NCBI RefSeq assembly: GCF_030733745.1
Contig: NZ_JASHIK010000016.1
Location: forward strand, 1-64,000
DNA: 64,000 nt
Reading direction: 5' to 3'
DNA from: Stappia sp. MMSF_3263
GTDB taxonomy: Bacteria > Pseudomonadota > Alphaproteobacteria > Rhizobiales > Stappiaceae
A program made the translations under genes and the position numbers. The notes under the pieces are model-generated. The model was not told the origin of the DNA. It saw nothing but the letters and a program-made list of their open reading frames with translations, and made no database searches. Each line of letters starts with the position of its first letter. Position 1 is the first letter of the stretch. This document shows, piece after piece, positions 18,338 through 27,820 of the stretch.

Positions 18338-18673
18338 CGAATGTCTCCCGTTGCCCCGGCGTCTCTACTTTTCTACCGTCTTGCCACTGTCCCGGATGCT
18401 AGCCTGCCGTGTGTGTCACGGTTGTGATCGTGACCACAGTCGAGGCGATCATCGCGGGTTGCGGAAAACGGCAGCGATGCCGGGTCCAGCCCGGTCGTCA
18501 ATCTGCCGGGCCGAAGTTGGGAAACCGTTAATCGTGAATCCTTCGCAAATCAAAGCCGCTGTCGACCGCTGCGTCACTTCCCGCGGCACCTGTTGCAGAC
18601 CTGCCGCAGGGAGGAAGGCCGGAAGGCGCCGCGACAGGAGAAAAACGCTTTCTCTGGCAAGGGGTTTGGGCGG
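18338..18673. other. Intergenic region before holC
   Basis: These 336 bases carry the upstream region of the minus-strand peptide gene and of holC. The only structure I can point to is the dyad at 18415-18438. No further gene seen. Confidence 0.5.
18415..18438. promoter_or_regulatory. Dyad resembling a CRP/FNR-family site
   Basis: GTCACG and CGTGAC form an inverted repeat 8 bases apart (18415-18420, 18429-18434). TGTGA-N6-CCACA (18423-18438) matches the CRP half-site pattern with one mismatch. It lies about 80-100 bases upstream of the 39-residue peptide gene and 240 upstream of holC. Speculative. Confidence 0.3.
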
Positions 18674-19123
18674 ATGACGGAGGTCCTGTTCTACCACTTG
18701 ATGATCAAGCCGCTCGAGCAAGTGCTGCCGGGCCTGCTGGAGACGAGCCTCAAGCGGGGCTGGCGCTGCGTCGTGCAGACCGGCTCGCGTGAGCGGTGCG
18801 AGGCGATTGATTCGCTTCTGTGGACGTATCGCGACGATGCGTTCCTGCCGCACGGCACGGTGGCCGACGGCCATGCCGAGGCGCAGCCCGTCTACCTGAC
18901 CGAGGGGCCGGAAAATCCGAACGCGGCGAGCGTGCGGTTTCTCGTCGACCGGGCCGCGCCGCCTGACCTGTCCTCCTACGCGCGCGGTGTGTTCCTGTTC
19001 GACGGCCACGACCCGGAAGCGCTTGCCGATGCGCGGGCGCACTGGAAGACGCTGAAAGCTGCGGGGCACGAGCTGACCTACTGGCAGCAGGCGGAGAGCG
19101 GACGATGGGAGAAGAAGGCATGA
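18674..19123 (+). CDS. holC: DNA polymerase III subunit chi
   Basis: Chi links the clamp-loader to single-strand-binding protein at the replication fork. ATG 18674 gives 149 residues beginning MTEVLFYHL, followed by PLEQVLPGLLETSLKRGWR and CEAIDSLLWTYRDDAFLPHG, which are conserved HolC stretches. An upstream in-frame start at 18593 adds Arg/Lys-rich sequence not seen in the family. It overlaps the next gene by ATGA, so the two are probably coupled. Confidence 0.93.
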   Translation: MTEVLFYHLMIKPLEQVLPGLLETSLKRGWRCVVQTGSRERCEAIDSLLWTYRDDAFLPHGTVADGHAEAQPVYLTEGPENPNAASVRFLVDRAAPPDLSSYARGVFLFDGHDPEALADARAHWKTLKAAGHELTYWQQAESGRWEKKA

Positions 19124-19845
19124 GTGCAACGCCGTGGGACGACGATTTCATCCGGCGCCGGGATGCGGCGCGCGACCGGCTCGATACGTTGTTCGGCGCC
19201 AAGGGCGGCAATCGCGAGGATCGTTCGACCTGGTTCGATGCGGTCTATGACACGGCCGAAGGAGATCCCGCAGCCGTGCCCTGGGCGGATCTGGCGCCCA
19301 AGCAGGAACTGACCGACTGGCTGGCGGACAACGCGGCTGCCGGCGAAAGCGCCCTCGATATCGGCTGCGGGCTCGGCGACAATGCCGAGGCGCTGGCGGC
19401 GGCCGGCTACCGGACGACCGCATTCGACCTGTCGGAAACAGCAATCCAATGGGCGCGGGCGCGCTTCCCGCAAAGTCCGGTCGACTATCGGGCCGCCAAC
19501 CTGTTCGATCCGCCGCCCGAGTGGATAGGTGCCTTCGACCTTGTTCATGAGTGCTACACGCTGCAGGCGCTCCATGGCGAGCTTCGGGTGGCCGGTTTCG
19601 CCGCCATTGCCCGTCTTGTCGCGCCCGGGGGGCGGCTTCTCGTCATCAACCGCTCCAGGGAGGAGGGTACGGAGAGTTCCGGTCCGCCCTGGCCGCTTAC
19701 CCCTTCGGAACTCGCCCGGTTCGAGGCGCTGGGCCTTGCCTGCCAGGAGACACATGCCTACGAAGTCCGCCGGGGAGAACGCGTGATCCCGCATGTGCGT
19801 GCCGTCTGGCGATGGAGGAACGAACATCCCGGGCATGGCGTTTGA
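19120..19845 (+). CDS. Class I SAM-dependent methyltransferase (TPMT/TehB-like)
   Basis: A 241-residue Rossmann-fold methyltransferase. The start at 19120 overlaps the holC stop codon (ATGA). Motif I is ALDIGCGLGDNAEALA at about residues 76-91, followed by TAFDLSETAIQWAR (motif II) and the APGGRLLVINR strand. The N-terminal WDDDFIRRRDAARDRLDTLF-like segment with an early acidic loop suggests the thiopurine/tellurite-resistance methyltransferase group. The substrate cannot be read from sequence. Coupling to holC is probably only transcriptional convenience. Confidence 0.82.
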   Translation: MSATPWDDDFIRRRDAARDRLDTLFGAKGGNREDRSTWFDAVYDTAEGDPAAVPWADLAPKQELTDWLADNAAAGESALDIGCGLGDNAEALAAAGYRTTAFDLSETAIQWARARFPQSPVDYRAANLFDPPPEWIGAFDLVHECYTLQALHGELRVAGFAAIARLVAPGGRLLVINRSREEGTESSGPPWPLTPSELARFEALGLACQETHAYEVRRGERVIPHVRAVWRWRNEHPGHGV

Positions 19846-20024
19846 CGGAGGATGCGATTGTGACGCCAGCGCCGCAGCGGCTGCGTGCCTGAAGCACCGA
19901 ATCAAGCTAAGCAGGATCGAATACTAGGGATTTTTGCCGAGGCTTTTCTCTTCCAGGTCCATGCGCTCGAATGATACGCGCGTCAATCGTGACCTGGAGT
20001 GGCCTGCAGGGTAGGGTTGGCGGC

Positions 20025-21428
20025 ATGGGGAAGCGCAGGACTTTGCCCGATCAGACGGGATCGGGGATCCAGCCGCTGGTCACGCCCGGCCAGATCTGGT
20101 CGATTTCCGTGGTGACCGGGGTTTTCCTCGCTGTCGCCGTGGCGTTGTTGCTGATCGTTTCCCATGTCGTCCTGTCGATGCGAGAGACGGCCAATACGAT
20201 AGACGACGAGCGCGCGACGGCTGCGGCCGCGGCCGCGGTTGCGGCGCTGGAACGACGCCTGTCCCTGACGGTTCGAGACAACGCGTTGTGGGACGAGGCC
20301 TATGATGCCGTTACCTCCGACACGGCGCAGGCCTGGATCCTCGACAATTGGGGGATCAAGGATTACCCGCTCTACGATGGCGTGATCGTGCTGGGCAGCG
20401 ACGGGGCCGTGTTGTCGGCCTATCTGGAAGGAGAGCCTTTCGATCCGTCGCTCGTGTCCGGAGCACCGCTCATGACGCTGGCCGCGAGGGCCCGCGATGG
20501 TGACGACGCGCCGGTCTCCGGCCTTGCCGGGACCGGCGAGGGCATCGCCGCGGCGGCTGCGATGCCACTCCGCCGCTTCGACATGGACCCGGCTGCAAGT
20601 CGTGACAATCCGGTCCTGATCCTGCTGAAGGTGATGGACGAGGCGATCGTCGAAGTCATTTCAAAGGACTACCAGATTGCCGGCTTGACGCTACAATCCG
20701 ATCCGCTTGCCAACCGGCTCAATCTGGCGCTGAAGGATGTTTCGGGGGCCCCGATCGGCTTTCTTTCCTGGCCAAGCCGACAACCGGGAGATCGGGCGTT
20801 CGAGCGCCTTCAGCCCATGCTTGTCGTCGCCGGCGCGATCCTGGTGGTGTTCCTGCTGATGGTCCTGGCCGCCGGCGTGCTCGAGTCGCTGAGACTGCGC
20901 CGCATCGCCGCCATCGCGGAATACCAGGCCAAGCGCGATCCGCTGAGCGGAATGCTGAACCGCAGCGGCTTCATGGAAGCGCTGGAGGTGCTGGCTCCGA
21001 ACACCACGCCCGGGCGGCCGCTGACCTTGCACATGCTCGACCTCGATGGATTCAAGCAGGTGAACGATACCTGGGGACATGCCGTTGGCGATATTCTGAT
21101 CGCGGCGGTGGCGGTTCGCATCGCCGGGTTCCAGGAGTATTTCGCCGCCATCGGCCGGCTGGGAGGCGACGAGTTCGCGCTCGCGCAGACCGGCTCGCTT
21201 CCTCCGGGAGGACTTGCCGAACGCGTCATCCAGGCATTCTCGGTACCGTTCACCGTCGGCGAACACCGGATCACCGTGAGTGCCAGCATCGGCCATGCCA
21301 CGACCACCGAGCCTCTGAACCCGGCCGAACTGATGCGGCGGGCGGACATGGCCATGTACGGGGCCAAGGATGCGGGCAAGCACAGGGCACTGGAGTACCG
21401 GACCGAGATGGAGCGTCGCAAAGGGTAG
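20025..21428 (+). CDS. Membrane diguanylate cyclase with CHASE4 sensor
   Basis: This enzyme makes c-di-GMP from two GTP. The start at 20025 (AGGG upstream) gives 467 residues. A membrane helix lies at about 24-50, and the extracytoplasmic part opens with DNALWDEAYD at 85-94, a hallmark of CHASE4 sensors. A second membrane helix lies at about 265-288. The GGDEF domain follows, with an intact GGDEF at 380-384, a DLDGFKQVNDTWGH substrate loop and ASIGHATT. No RxxD inhibitory site precedes GGDEF, so product inhibition is probably absent. There is no EAL domain. It is a single-gene unit; a start at 19971 is possible but has no ribosome binding site. Confidence 0.9.
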   Translation: MGKRRTLPDQTGSGIQPLVTPGQIWSISVVTGVFLAVAVALLLIVSHVVLSMRETANTIDDERATAAAAAAVAALERRLSLTVRDNALWDEAYDAVTSDTAQAWILDNWGIKDYPLYDGVIVLGSDGAVLSAYLEGEPFDPSLVSGAPLMTLAARARDGDDAPVSGLAGTGEGIAAAAAMPLRRFDMDPAASRDNPVLILLKVMDEAIVEVISKDYQIAGLTLQSDPLANRLNLALKDVSGAPIGFLSWPSRQPGDRAFERLQPMLVVAGAILVVFLLMVLAAGVLESLRLRRIAAIAEYQAKRDPLSGMLNRSGFMEALEVLAPNTTPGRPLTLHMLDLDGFKQVNDTWGHAVGDILIAAVAVRIAGFQEYFAAIGRLGGDEFALAQTGSLPPGGLAERVIQAFSVPFTVGEHRITVSASIGHATTTEPLNPAELMRRADMAMYGAKDAGKHRALEYRTEMERRKG

Positions 21429-21435
21429 CGTTCCG

Positions 21436-21473
21436 CACCGGAAGACGGCGGACTCGCGCTGTCTTCCAGTGCC
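21436..21473. terminator. Hairpin between convergent genes
   Basis: A 12-bp stem with one mismatch (21436-21447 with 21462-21473) fills the 52-base gap between the convergent cyclase and HAD genes. It may end transcripts from both sides, although neither side has a long T tract. Confidence 0.5.
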
Positions 21474-21480
21474 GCTAGGT

Positions 21481-22188
21481 TCAGCGCAGGCGGGCGAGCA
21501 TGTCCGTCAGTTCGCCCAGATGCGCGACCTGGTGGAAGCGGTCATGGTCGACAGGCTCGTCCGCGTGTTCGAGCGCCCAGGTGAGCTCGTATGGCACGTG
21601 AACCGCATGGCTGCCCGCCTGCAGCGCCGGCAGGATGTCGGACTTCAGAGAATTGCCGACCATCATCGCCCGCGCCGCGCCGTCGCCATGGCGTGCGAAC
21701 AGGGTCTCGTAAGTCTCGCTCGTCTTTTCGTGCACGATCTCGATCGCGTGAAAGTGTTCGCCGAGGCCCGATGCCGCGATCTTGCGTTCCTGGTCGAACA
21801 GGTCGCCCTTGGTAATCAGAACGAGCCGGAAGTCGCCCGCCAATGCGACGAGAGTTTCCTCCACATGGGGAAGCGGCTCAATCGGGTGCGAGAGCATGTC
21901 GCGGCCCGCCTCGAGAATTTCGCCGATGACGGAAGCCGGCAGTGTGCCGTCGGTCACTTCGATAGCGGTCTCGATCATCGAGAGGGTGAAACCCTTGATG
22001 CCGTAACCGTAGTGCCGCACGTTGCGCCGTTCGGCGGCCAGGAGGCGCTCCTCCAGGCTTTCCCACTCGCTATAGTCGGCGAGAAGCTCGGCGAAACGGT
22101 CCTGGGTCAGCTTGAAGAAGCGCTCGTTGTGCCACAGCGTGTCATCGGCATCGAAGCCGATCGTCGTCAATCGTGACGGTGCCATCAT
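21481..22188 (-). CDS. HAD-family hydrolase
   Basis: A 235-residue haloacid-dehalogenase-type phosphatase. Motif I is the N-terminal TIGFDADDTLWHN with the nucleophile Asp and the acid/base Asp two residues later. A helical cap domain follows. Motif II/III is visible as LVLITKGDLFDQ, and motif IV as MMVGNSLKSDILPALQAG. The substrate is unknown. Two adjacent start codons are possible (22188, 22185). It begins 18 bases after the ABC-F gene on the same strand, so the two form an operon. Confidence 0.87.
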   Translation of the reverse strand: MMAPSRLTTIGFDADDTLWHNERFFKLTQDRFAELLADYSEWESLEERLLAAERRNVRHYGYGIKGFTLSMIETAIEVTDGTLPASVIGEILEAGRDMLSHPIEPLPHVEETLVALAGDFRLVLITKGDLFDQERKIAASGLGEHFHAIEIVHEKTSETYETLFARHGDGAARAMMVGNSLKSDILPALQAGSHAVHVPYELTWALEHADEPVDHDRFHQVAHLGELTDMLARLR

Positions 22189-22206
22189 TGATTCCCGTTG
22201 CCGGTC

Positions 22207-24111
22207 TCAGGTGCCTTCCAGCTCGGCGGAGAGTTCAAGCCAGAGCTCTTCCGTGCGGACCAGCTTCTTTTCAAGATGGGCCCGTTCCTTGGCGAACTTC
22301 GTCGCCCGCTCGGCATCCTTGAGAAAGAAGTCCGGATCGGCAAGGGCCGCGTCGAGCCTGCCGATCTTCTCCTGAAGCCGGGCGATCTCCTTCTCGGCGG
22401 CCTGGACCTCCTTGCGCAGCGGCGCAAGCCGCGCCCGGCGTTCCGCCGTCCCGCGCCGCCGCTCCTGCTCGCCAGGGGATGCGTCGCTTGCGACTGGCGC
22501 CTCGGCCCTGGTGGCAGGCGCTCCCTTCTTGCCGTTGCGCTCGCCCTTGTCGCGCTTCAGCACGAGCCGGCGATAGTCTTCCATGTCGCCGTCGAAGGAC
22601 TGGACGCCGCCGTCGGCGACGAGCCACAGGCGGTCGGCGCAGGCCTCGACCAGATGCCGGTCGTGGCTGATCAGGATGACGGCGCCGTCAAACGCGTTGA
22701 CCGCCTGGATCAGGGCCTCGCGGCTTTCGATGTCGAGATGGTTGGTCGGCTCGTCGAGGATCAGCAGATGCGGCCCCTCGAAGGTGGCGAGGCCCAGCAG
22801 GAGACGCGCCTTCTCGCCGCCCGACAGATCCTTGGCGGGCGTGTCCATGCGGCTTGTGGGCAGGCCGAAGCGCGCGACGCGGGCGCGCACCTTGGCTTCC
22901 GGCGCGCTCGGCATCAACCGGCGCACATGGGCAACGGGGCTCTCGGCCGGCATCAGCTCGTCGAGCTGGTGCTGGGCGAAAAAGGCGACCTTAAGCTTCG
23001 AGGCCTTGGTGGTCTCGCCGGCCTTCTTCTCCAGCCGCCCGGCGACGAGCTTGGCGAAGGTCGACTTGCCGTTGCCGTTGGAGCCGAGCAGGGCGATGCG
23101 GTCGTCATTGTCGATGTTGAGCGACAGGCGCGAGAGCACCGTCGTGTCGCCGTAGCCGACGGAGACGTTTTCCATGCGCACGATCGGCGGCGCGAGCCGG
23201 CCGTCGGGGTCCGGGAAGGAGATCGGAAGCGCATCGGTCTCGACGATAGCGGCGATCGGCTCCATCTTTTCCAGCATCTTCAGCCGCGACTGGGCCTGGC
23301 GGGCCTTGGAGGCCTTGGCGCGGAAGCGGTCGACGAAGGCCTGCATGTGCTTGCGCTGGGCCTCCTGCTTCTCACGGCTCTTCTCCTGCAGCATCAATGC
23401 CTCGCGGCGCTGCCGGTCGAAGCTGTCGAAGCCGCCGCGGTAAAAGGTCAGCTTCAACTGGTCGAGATGAACGATCGAATCGACGGCCTTGTTGAGCAGG
23501 TCGCGGTCGTGGCTGATCAGCAGCACCTGGTGCGGATAGCGCGCGATATAGCTTTCCAGCCACAACGTGCCTTCCAGGTCGAGATAGTTGGTCGGTTCGT
23601 CGAGCAGCAGCAGGTCGGGCTCGGAAAAGAGCACGGCCGCGAGCGCCACGCGCATGCGCCAGCCGCCGGAAAAGGCGGAGCACGGGCGGGCCTGCGCATC
23701 GGCGTCGAAGCCGAGGCCCGCGAGAATGCGCGCGGCGCGCGCCTCCGCCGTGTGGGCGTCGATATCGGCCAGCCGCGTGTGGATCTCGGCGATGCGCAGC
23801 GGGTCGCTGGCGGTTTCGGCTTCCGCAAGCAGCAGGGCGCGCTCCGTGTCGGCGGCAAGAACCACCTCCAGCAGCGTTTCTTCGGTTCCCGGCGCCTCCT
23901 GGGCAACCTGACCGATGCGCAAGCCCTTGGGCATGCGTATCTCTCCGCTCTCAGGAGCGCTTTCGCCGGTGATCAGGCGAAACAGGGTGGACTTGCCCGC
24001 GCCGTTGCGGCCGACAAAGCCGGTCTTGGCGCCGGTCGGCAGCATGACGCTGGCCCGCTCCATCAGCGTGCGTCCGGCAATACGGTAGGTGAGGTCGGTG
24101 ATCTGCAACAT
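22207..24111 (-). CDS. ABC-F family ATP-binding protein (translation factor type)
   Basis: A soluble protein with two ATPase domains in one chain and no membrane segment, as in the EttA/Uup/YheS group that acts on ribosomes. ATG 24111 gives 634 residues starting MLQITDLTYRIAGRTLM. Walker A motifs are GRNGAGKST and GSNGNGKST; Walker B motifs are LLLDEPTNYLD and LILDEPTNHLD; the second signature is LSGGEKARL. A charged linker (~residues 240-300, rich in Lys and Arg) separates the domains. A coiled-coil C-terminus (EVQAAEKEIARLQEKIGRLD) resembles YheS/Uup tails. The first signature is altered to FSGGW, common in this family. The exact paralogue is not certain. Confidence 0.9.
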   Translation of the reverse strand: MLQITDLTYRIAGRTLMERASVMLPTGAKTGFVGRNGAGKSTLFRLITGESAPESGEIRMPKGLRIGQVAQEAPGTEETLLEVVLAADTERALLLAEAETASDPLRIAEIHTRLADIDAHTAEARAARILAGLGFDADAQARPCSAFSGGWRMRVALAAVLFSEPDLLLLDEPTNYLDLEGTLWLESYIARYPHQVLLISHDRDLLNKAVDSIVHLDQLKLTFYRGGFDSFDRQRREALMLQEKSREKQEAQRKHMQAFVDRFRAKASKARQAQSRLKMLEKMEPIAAIVETDALPISFPDPDGRLAPPIVRMENVSVGYGDTTVLSRLSLNIDNDDRIALLGSNGNGKSTFAKLVAGRLEKKAGETTKASKLKVAFFAQHQLDELMPAESPVAHVRRLMPSAPEAKVRARVARFGLPTSRMDTPAKDLSGGEKARLLLGLATFEGPHLLILDEPTNHLDIESREALIQAVNAFDGAVILISHDRHLVEACADRLWLVADGGVQSFDGDMEDYRRLVLKRDKGERNGKKGAPATRAEAPVASDASPGEQERRRGTAERRARLAPLRKEVQAAEKEIARLQEKIGRLDAALADPDFFLKDAERATKFAKERAHLEKKLVRTEELWLELSAELEGT

Positions 24112-24250
24112 GGGCGGATCAATGGCGGTAAACGGCCGGTCGCGCAAGGGGTGGCGGACGTGTTGCGGCGTTGAGGTGACCCAATTGCAACGCTGCCCCC
24201 GCACAGCCTAGGATGCAGGTCCTGCCTATCGCAATCGAGAGGGGAAAAGC

Positions 24251-25075
24251 ATGTGTGTTCCGGGTTGTCAGGAAGTCGTGGCGCGCCGTCTGAGCCGGCG
24301 TGGCCTGTTCAAGGGCGTCGCGGGCGCGGCGGCGGGCGCGGCCGTCTTCAGCGCTTTTCCCCCGCCGCGCGCCGCACAGGCGGCGGATGTCTCGTTCACG
24401 CGGGCCGTCGATCTCACCCACGCGCTGGGGGAGGACTTTCCGACCTTCTTCGGCAAGCCGCAATTGCAGATGGAGCGCACGGCCGAGTTCTCCAAGGACG
24501 GCTTCAACATGTATACGTGGCACCTGGCGGAGCACACCGGCACCCATCTTGACGCACCGCTGCATTTTTCCGCCGACGGGGCATCCGCCGACGAACTCTC
24601 CATGGAGCAACTGGTCGTGCCGCTTGCCGTGGTCGATGTCCGCGAGAAGGCCGCGGCCGATGCTGACTACCAGCTTTCGGTGGAGGACCTGAAGGCCTAT
24701 GAGGCGGCCCATGGCGATCTGCCGTCCGGGGGATGCGTTGCCATGAATTCCGGCTGGGCGGCCCATGTGGCGAGCGAGAAATACCGCAACGCGGATGCGG
24801 ACGGGGCGATGCATTTCCCCGGCTTTTCCAAGGAGGCCTGCCTTTACATGATGGAGAAGGGCGTGGTCGGCATGGCCTCCGACACGCTGTCGCTGGACCA
24901 TGGCGCGTCGAAGACCTTCGACACGCATTACACGTGGCTGCCCTCCGGGCGCTGGGGACTGGAATGCGTCGCCGGGCTCGACGAGGTGCCGGCCAAGGGG
25001 GCGACGCTGGTTGTTGGCGCGCCGAAGATCAAGGGCGCGACCGGCGGCCCGAGCCGGGTGCTGGCGCTGGTGTAG
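24251..25075 (+). CDS. Tat-exported cyclase-family hydrolase (kynurenine formamidase-like)
   Basis: The 274-residue protein begins with a twin-arginine signal (SRRGLFKG, then an Ala-rich hydrophobic stretch ending PRAAQA near residue 44), so it is probably folded in the cytoplasm and exported. The mature part is a cyclase-fold metal hydrolase (PF04199 type) with the diagnostic HTGTHLDAPLHF metal motif and the VDLTHALGEDFPTF N-terminal strand. Family members hydrolyse N-formylkynurenine, isatin or cyclic amides; an exported version acting on tryptophan breakdown products is unusual. It has its own downstream terminator and is not in an operon. Confidence 0.87.
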   Translation: MCVPGCQEVVARRLSRRGLFKGVAGAAAGAAVFSAFPPPRAAQAADVSFTRAVDLTHALGEDFPTFFGKPQLQMERTAEFSKDGFNMYTWHLAEHTGTHLDAPLHFSADGASADELSMEQLVVPLAVVDVREKAAADADYQLSVEDLKAYEAAHGDLPSGGCVAMNSGWAAHVASEKYRNADADGAMHFPGFSKEACLYMMEKGVVGMASDTLSLDHGASKTFDTHYTWLPSGRWGLECVAGLDEVPAKGATLVVGAPKIKGATGGPSRVLALV

Positions 25076-25090
25076 GCTGTCACCCAAAGA

Positions 25091-25117
25091 AAAACCCCCG
25101 GCCAAGGCCGGGGGTTT
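25091..25117. terminator. Bidirectional terminator between cyclase and glnA
   Basis: A perfect GC-rich stem (25095-25103 with 25106-25114; effective tetraloop CCAA) has AAAA on its left and TTT on its right. It can end both the plus-strand cyclase and the minus-strand glnA transcripts. Confidence 0.88.
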
Positions 25118-25152
25118 CCCTTGAAAGATCGCGTTGCCGAAAGGCGCGCGGA

Positions 25153-26562
25153 TCAGACCGAGTAGTACATGTCGTACTCGACCGGATGCGGCGTCATCTC
25201 GTAACGCATGTTCTCTTCCATCTTCAGTTCGATATAGGCGTCGATCTGGTCGTCGTCCATGACGCCGCCGGCCTTCAGGAAGTCGCGGTCGGCGTCGAGG
25301 GCTTCCAGGGCTTCGCGCAGCGAGGCGGCGACGGTCGGGATTTCCTTCAGCTCCTCCGGTGGCAGGTCGTAGAGGTTCTTGTCCATCGCATCGCCCGGAT
25401 GGATCTTGTTCTTGATGCCGTCGAGGCCGGCCATCAGCAGCGTGGCGAAGCACAGATACGGGTTTGCCGAGGGGTCCGGGAAGCGGACCTCGACACGCTT
25501 CGCCTTCGGCGAGGACGTGAAGGGGATGCGGCAGGAGGCCGAACGGTTGCGCGACGAGTAGGCGAGCAGGACCGGTGCCTCGTAGCCCGGGACCAGGCGC
25601 TTGTAGGAGTTGGTCGACGGGTTGGTGAAGGCGTTCAGCGCCTTGGCATGCTTCAGGATGCCGCCGATGTAGTGGAGGCAGGTCTCGGAGAGATCCGCAT
25701 ACTGGTTGCCGGCGAAGACGGGCTTGCCGTCCTTCCAGATCGACTGGTGAACGTGCATGCCGGTGCCGTTGTCGCCGAAGACCGGCTTGGGCATGAAGGT
25801 TGCCGTCTTGCCATAGGCATGGGCGACCTGGTGCACGACATACTTGTAGATCTGCATCTTGTCGGCGTTGCGGGTCAGCGTGTCGAACTTGATGCCGAGC
25901 TCGTGCTGGGCCGCGGCCACCTCATGGTGGTGCTTCTCGACGGTGACGCCCATCTCGGTCAGGACCGTCAGCATCTCGGAGCGGATGTCCTGGCAGCTGT
26001 CGATCGGCGGGACGGGGAAGTAGCCGCCCTTGGTGCGCGGACGGTGGCCGAGATTGCCCGTCTCGTATTCCGACCCCATGTTCGACGGCAGTTCCATGCT
26101 GTCGATCTTGAAGCCCGTGTTGTACGGATCGGCGGAGAAGCGGACGTCATCGAAGATGAAGAATTCGGCTTCCGGGCCGACGAAGACAGTGTCGCCGATG
26201 CCGAGCGAGCTCATGTAAGCCTCGGCCTTCTTGGCGGTCGTGCGCGGGTCGCGGTTGTAGGCCTCGCCAGAGACCGGATCGATGATGTCGCAGACGATGG
26301 CCACGGTCGACTGGGCGAAGAACGGATCGACATGCACGGACTCGGGATCGAGGACGAGCGTCATGTCGGACTCGTTGATCGCCTTCCAGCCGGCGATGGA
26401 CGACCCGTCGAAGGCGACGCCTTCGGCGAACATGTCCTCGTCGACGAGGCCGGCATCCATGGTGACATGCTGCAGCTTGCCGCGCGGATCGGTGAACCGC
26501 AGGTCGACAAACTTGATGTCCTTATCCTTGATTTCCTTCAGAATATCGCTGGCGCTCGTCAT
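25153..26562 (-). CDS. glnA: Glutamine synthetase type I
   Basis: GlnA makes glutamine from glutamate, ammonia and ATP. The 469-residue protein is the standard GSI-beta length. It has the [11 protein letters not shown]-terminus, the DGSSIAGW motif, the metal-binding FVGPEAEFF region, and the [10 protein letters not shown] and [10 protein letters not shown] stretches. The adenylylation tyrosine is Tyr398 in [10 protein letters not shown], so control by GlnE adenylylation is expected. glnB lies 103 bases upstream on the same strand. That gap contains a GC-rich inverted repeat and may hold a second promoter. Confidence 0.98.
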   Translation of the reverse strand: MTSASDILKEIKDKDIKFVDLRFTDPRGKLQHVTMDAGLVDEDMFAEGVAFDGSSIAGWKAINESDMTLVLDPESVHVDPFFAQSTVAIVCDIIDPVSGEAYNRDPRTTAKKAEAYMSSLGIGDTVFVGPEAEFFIFDDVRFSADPYNTGFKIDSMELPSNMGSEYETGNLGHRPRTKGGYFPVPPIDSCQDIRSEMLTVLTEMGVTVEKHHHEVAAAQHELGIKFDTLTRNADKMQIYKYVVHQVAHAYGKTATFMPKPVFGDNGTGMHVHQSIWKDGKPVFAGNQYADLSETCLHYIGGILKHAKALNAFTNPSTNSYKRLVPGYEAPVLLAYSSRNRSASCRIPFTSSPKAKRVEVRFPDPSANPYLCFATLLMAGLDGIKNKIHPGDAMDKNLYDLPPEELKEIPTVAASLREALEALDADRDFLKAGGVMDDDQIDAYIELKMEENMRYEMTPHPVEYDMYYSV

Positions 26563-26665
26563 TTAAAGCTTCCCTGTTTTCCTTGGGTGTCAGTGTGTTC
26601 GTTTACGAGATTGGGCGGAGTGACCCGCCCGGACAGTGTCCGTCCGATCTGGCCCCGCGAGCGGA

Positions 26666-27142
<477 letters not shown>

Positions 27143-27412
27143 TCAGGTCGGGCGAATGGACAGTCGGCTTATGCTGATTAAACACTATGCATTCTGAACA
27201 AGAAATAGGCAGGAATCGCTTTGTTGAACCGGAGTGGCTGGTGGAAGCGCAATGGACCGTGAGGGAGGCTGCCTGCCCGACCTCGCAAAGATGCCGTCTT
27301 GCGCATCGTTCCGGTTCGGGAAACTCTTCAAAGGGATAACCGGAAGACGGACGACAGCCGCGGGTGCCGTGGAAGGCGGCGGTTTGCTCCGCAGAACAAT
27401 GGGGAGACTGGC

Positions 27413-27820
27413 ATGAGGATCGAGGCGCTCGATCACCTGGTGCTCACGGTTGCCGACCTCGACCGGACGGTTGGCTTCTATTGCGGAGTGCTTGGCATGG
27501 AGGAGGTGGTTTTCGGTGGTGGCCGGCGGGCGCTGCGCTTCGGCGCACAGAAGATCAACCTGCACGCGGCCGGGGCCGAGTTCTCGCCGGCAGCACGCAA
27601 GCCCGTGCCGGGATCGGGCGATCTCTGCTTCCTGGTGACCTCGCTTGACGACGCGATACAGCGGCTGAAGGAGGCTCATGTCGCCATCGAGGAAGGGCCG
27701 GTGTCGCGCACTGGTGCGATGTCGCCCTTGCGCTCGGTCTATGTCCGCGATCCCGACGGCAATCTGGTTGAACTCTCGGAGCCCCAGGCCGTCGTGCTCG
27801 CCGGTGGAGCCGAGGGGTGA
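27413..27820 (+). CDS. VOC family (glyoxalase/dioxygenase fold) protein
   Basis: A 135-residue single-repeat-pair vicinal-oxygen-chelate protein. The start at 27413 follows GGGGAG and gives MRIEALDHLVLTVADL, the standard VOC opening. A predicted first metal ligand is His8 (DHLVL). FYCGVLGMEEV and the C-terminal SVYVRDPDGNLVELSEP motif with its Glu ligand are clear. Members include glyoxalase I, fosfomycin-resistance enzymes and extradiol dioxygenases. The substrate is not readable here. Its stop codon overlaps the start of the NAD(P)H-hydrate repair gene (GTGA), suggesting linked expression. Confidence 0.88.
   Translation: MRIEALDHLVLTVADLDRTVGFYCGVLGMEEVVFGGGRRALRFGAQKINLHAAGAEFSPAARKPVPGSGDLCFLVTSLDDAIQRLKEAHVAIEEGPVSRTGAMSPLRSVYVRDPDGNLVELSEPQAVVLAGGAEG

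Noticed and set aside
22198-24174. 658-codon plus-strand open frame
   Set aside because: Antisense to the ABC-F gene, which has all Walker and signature motifs.
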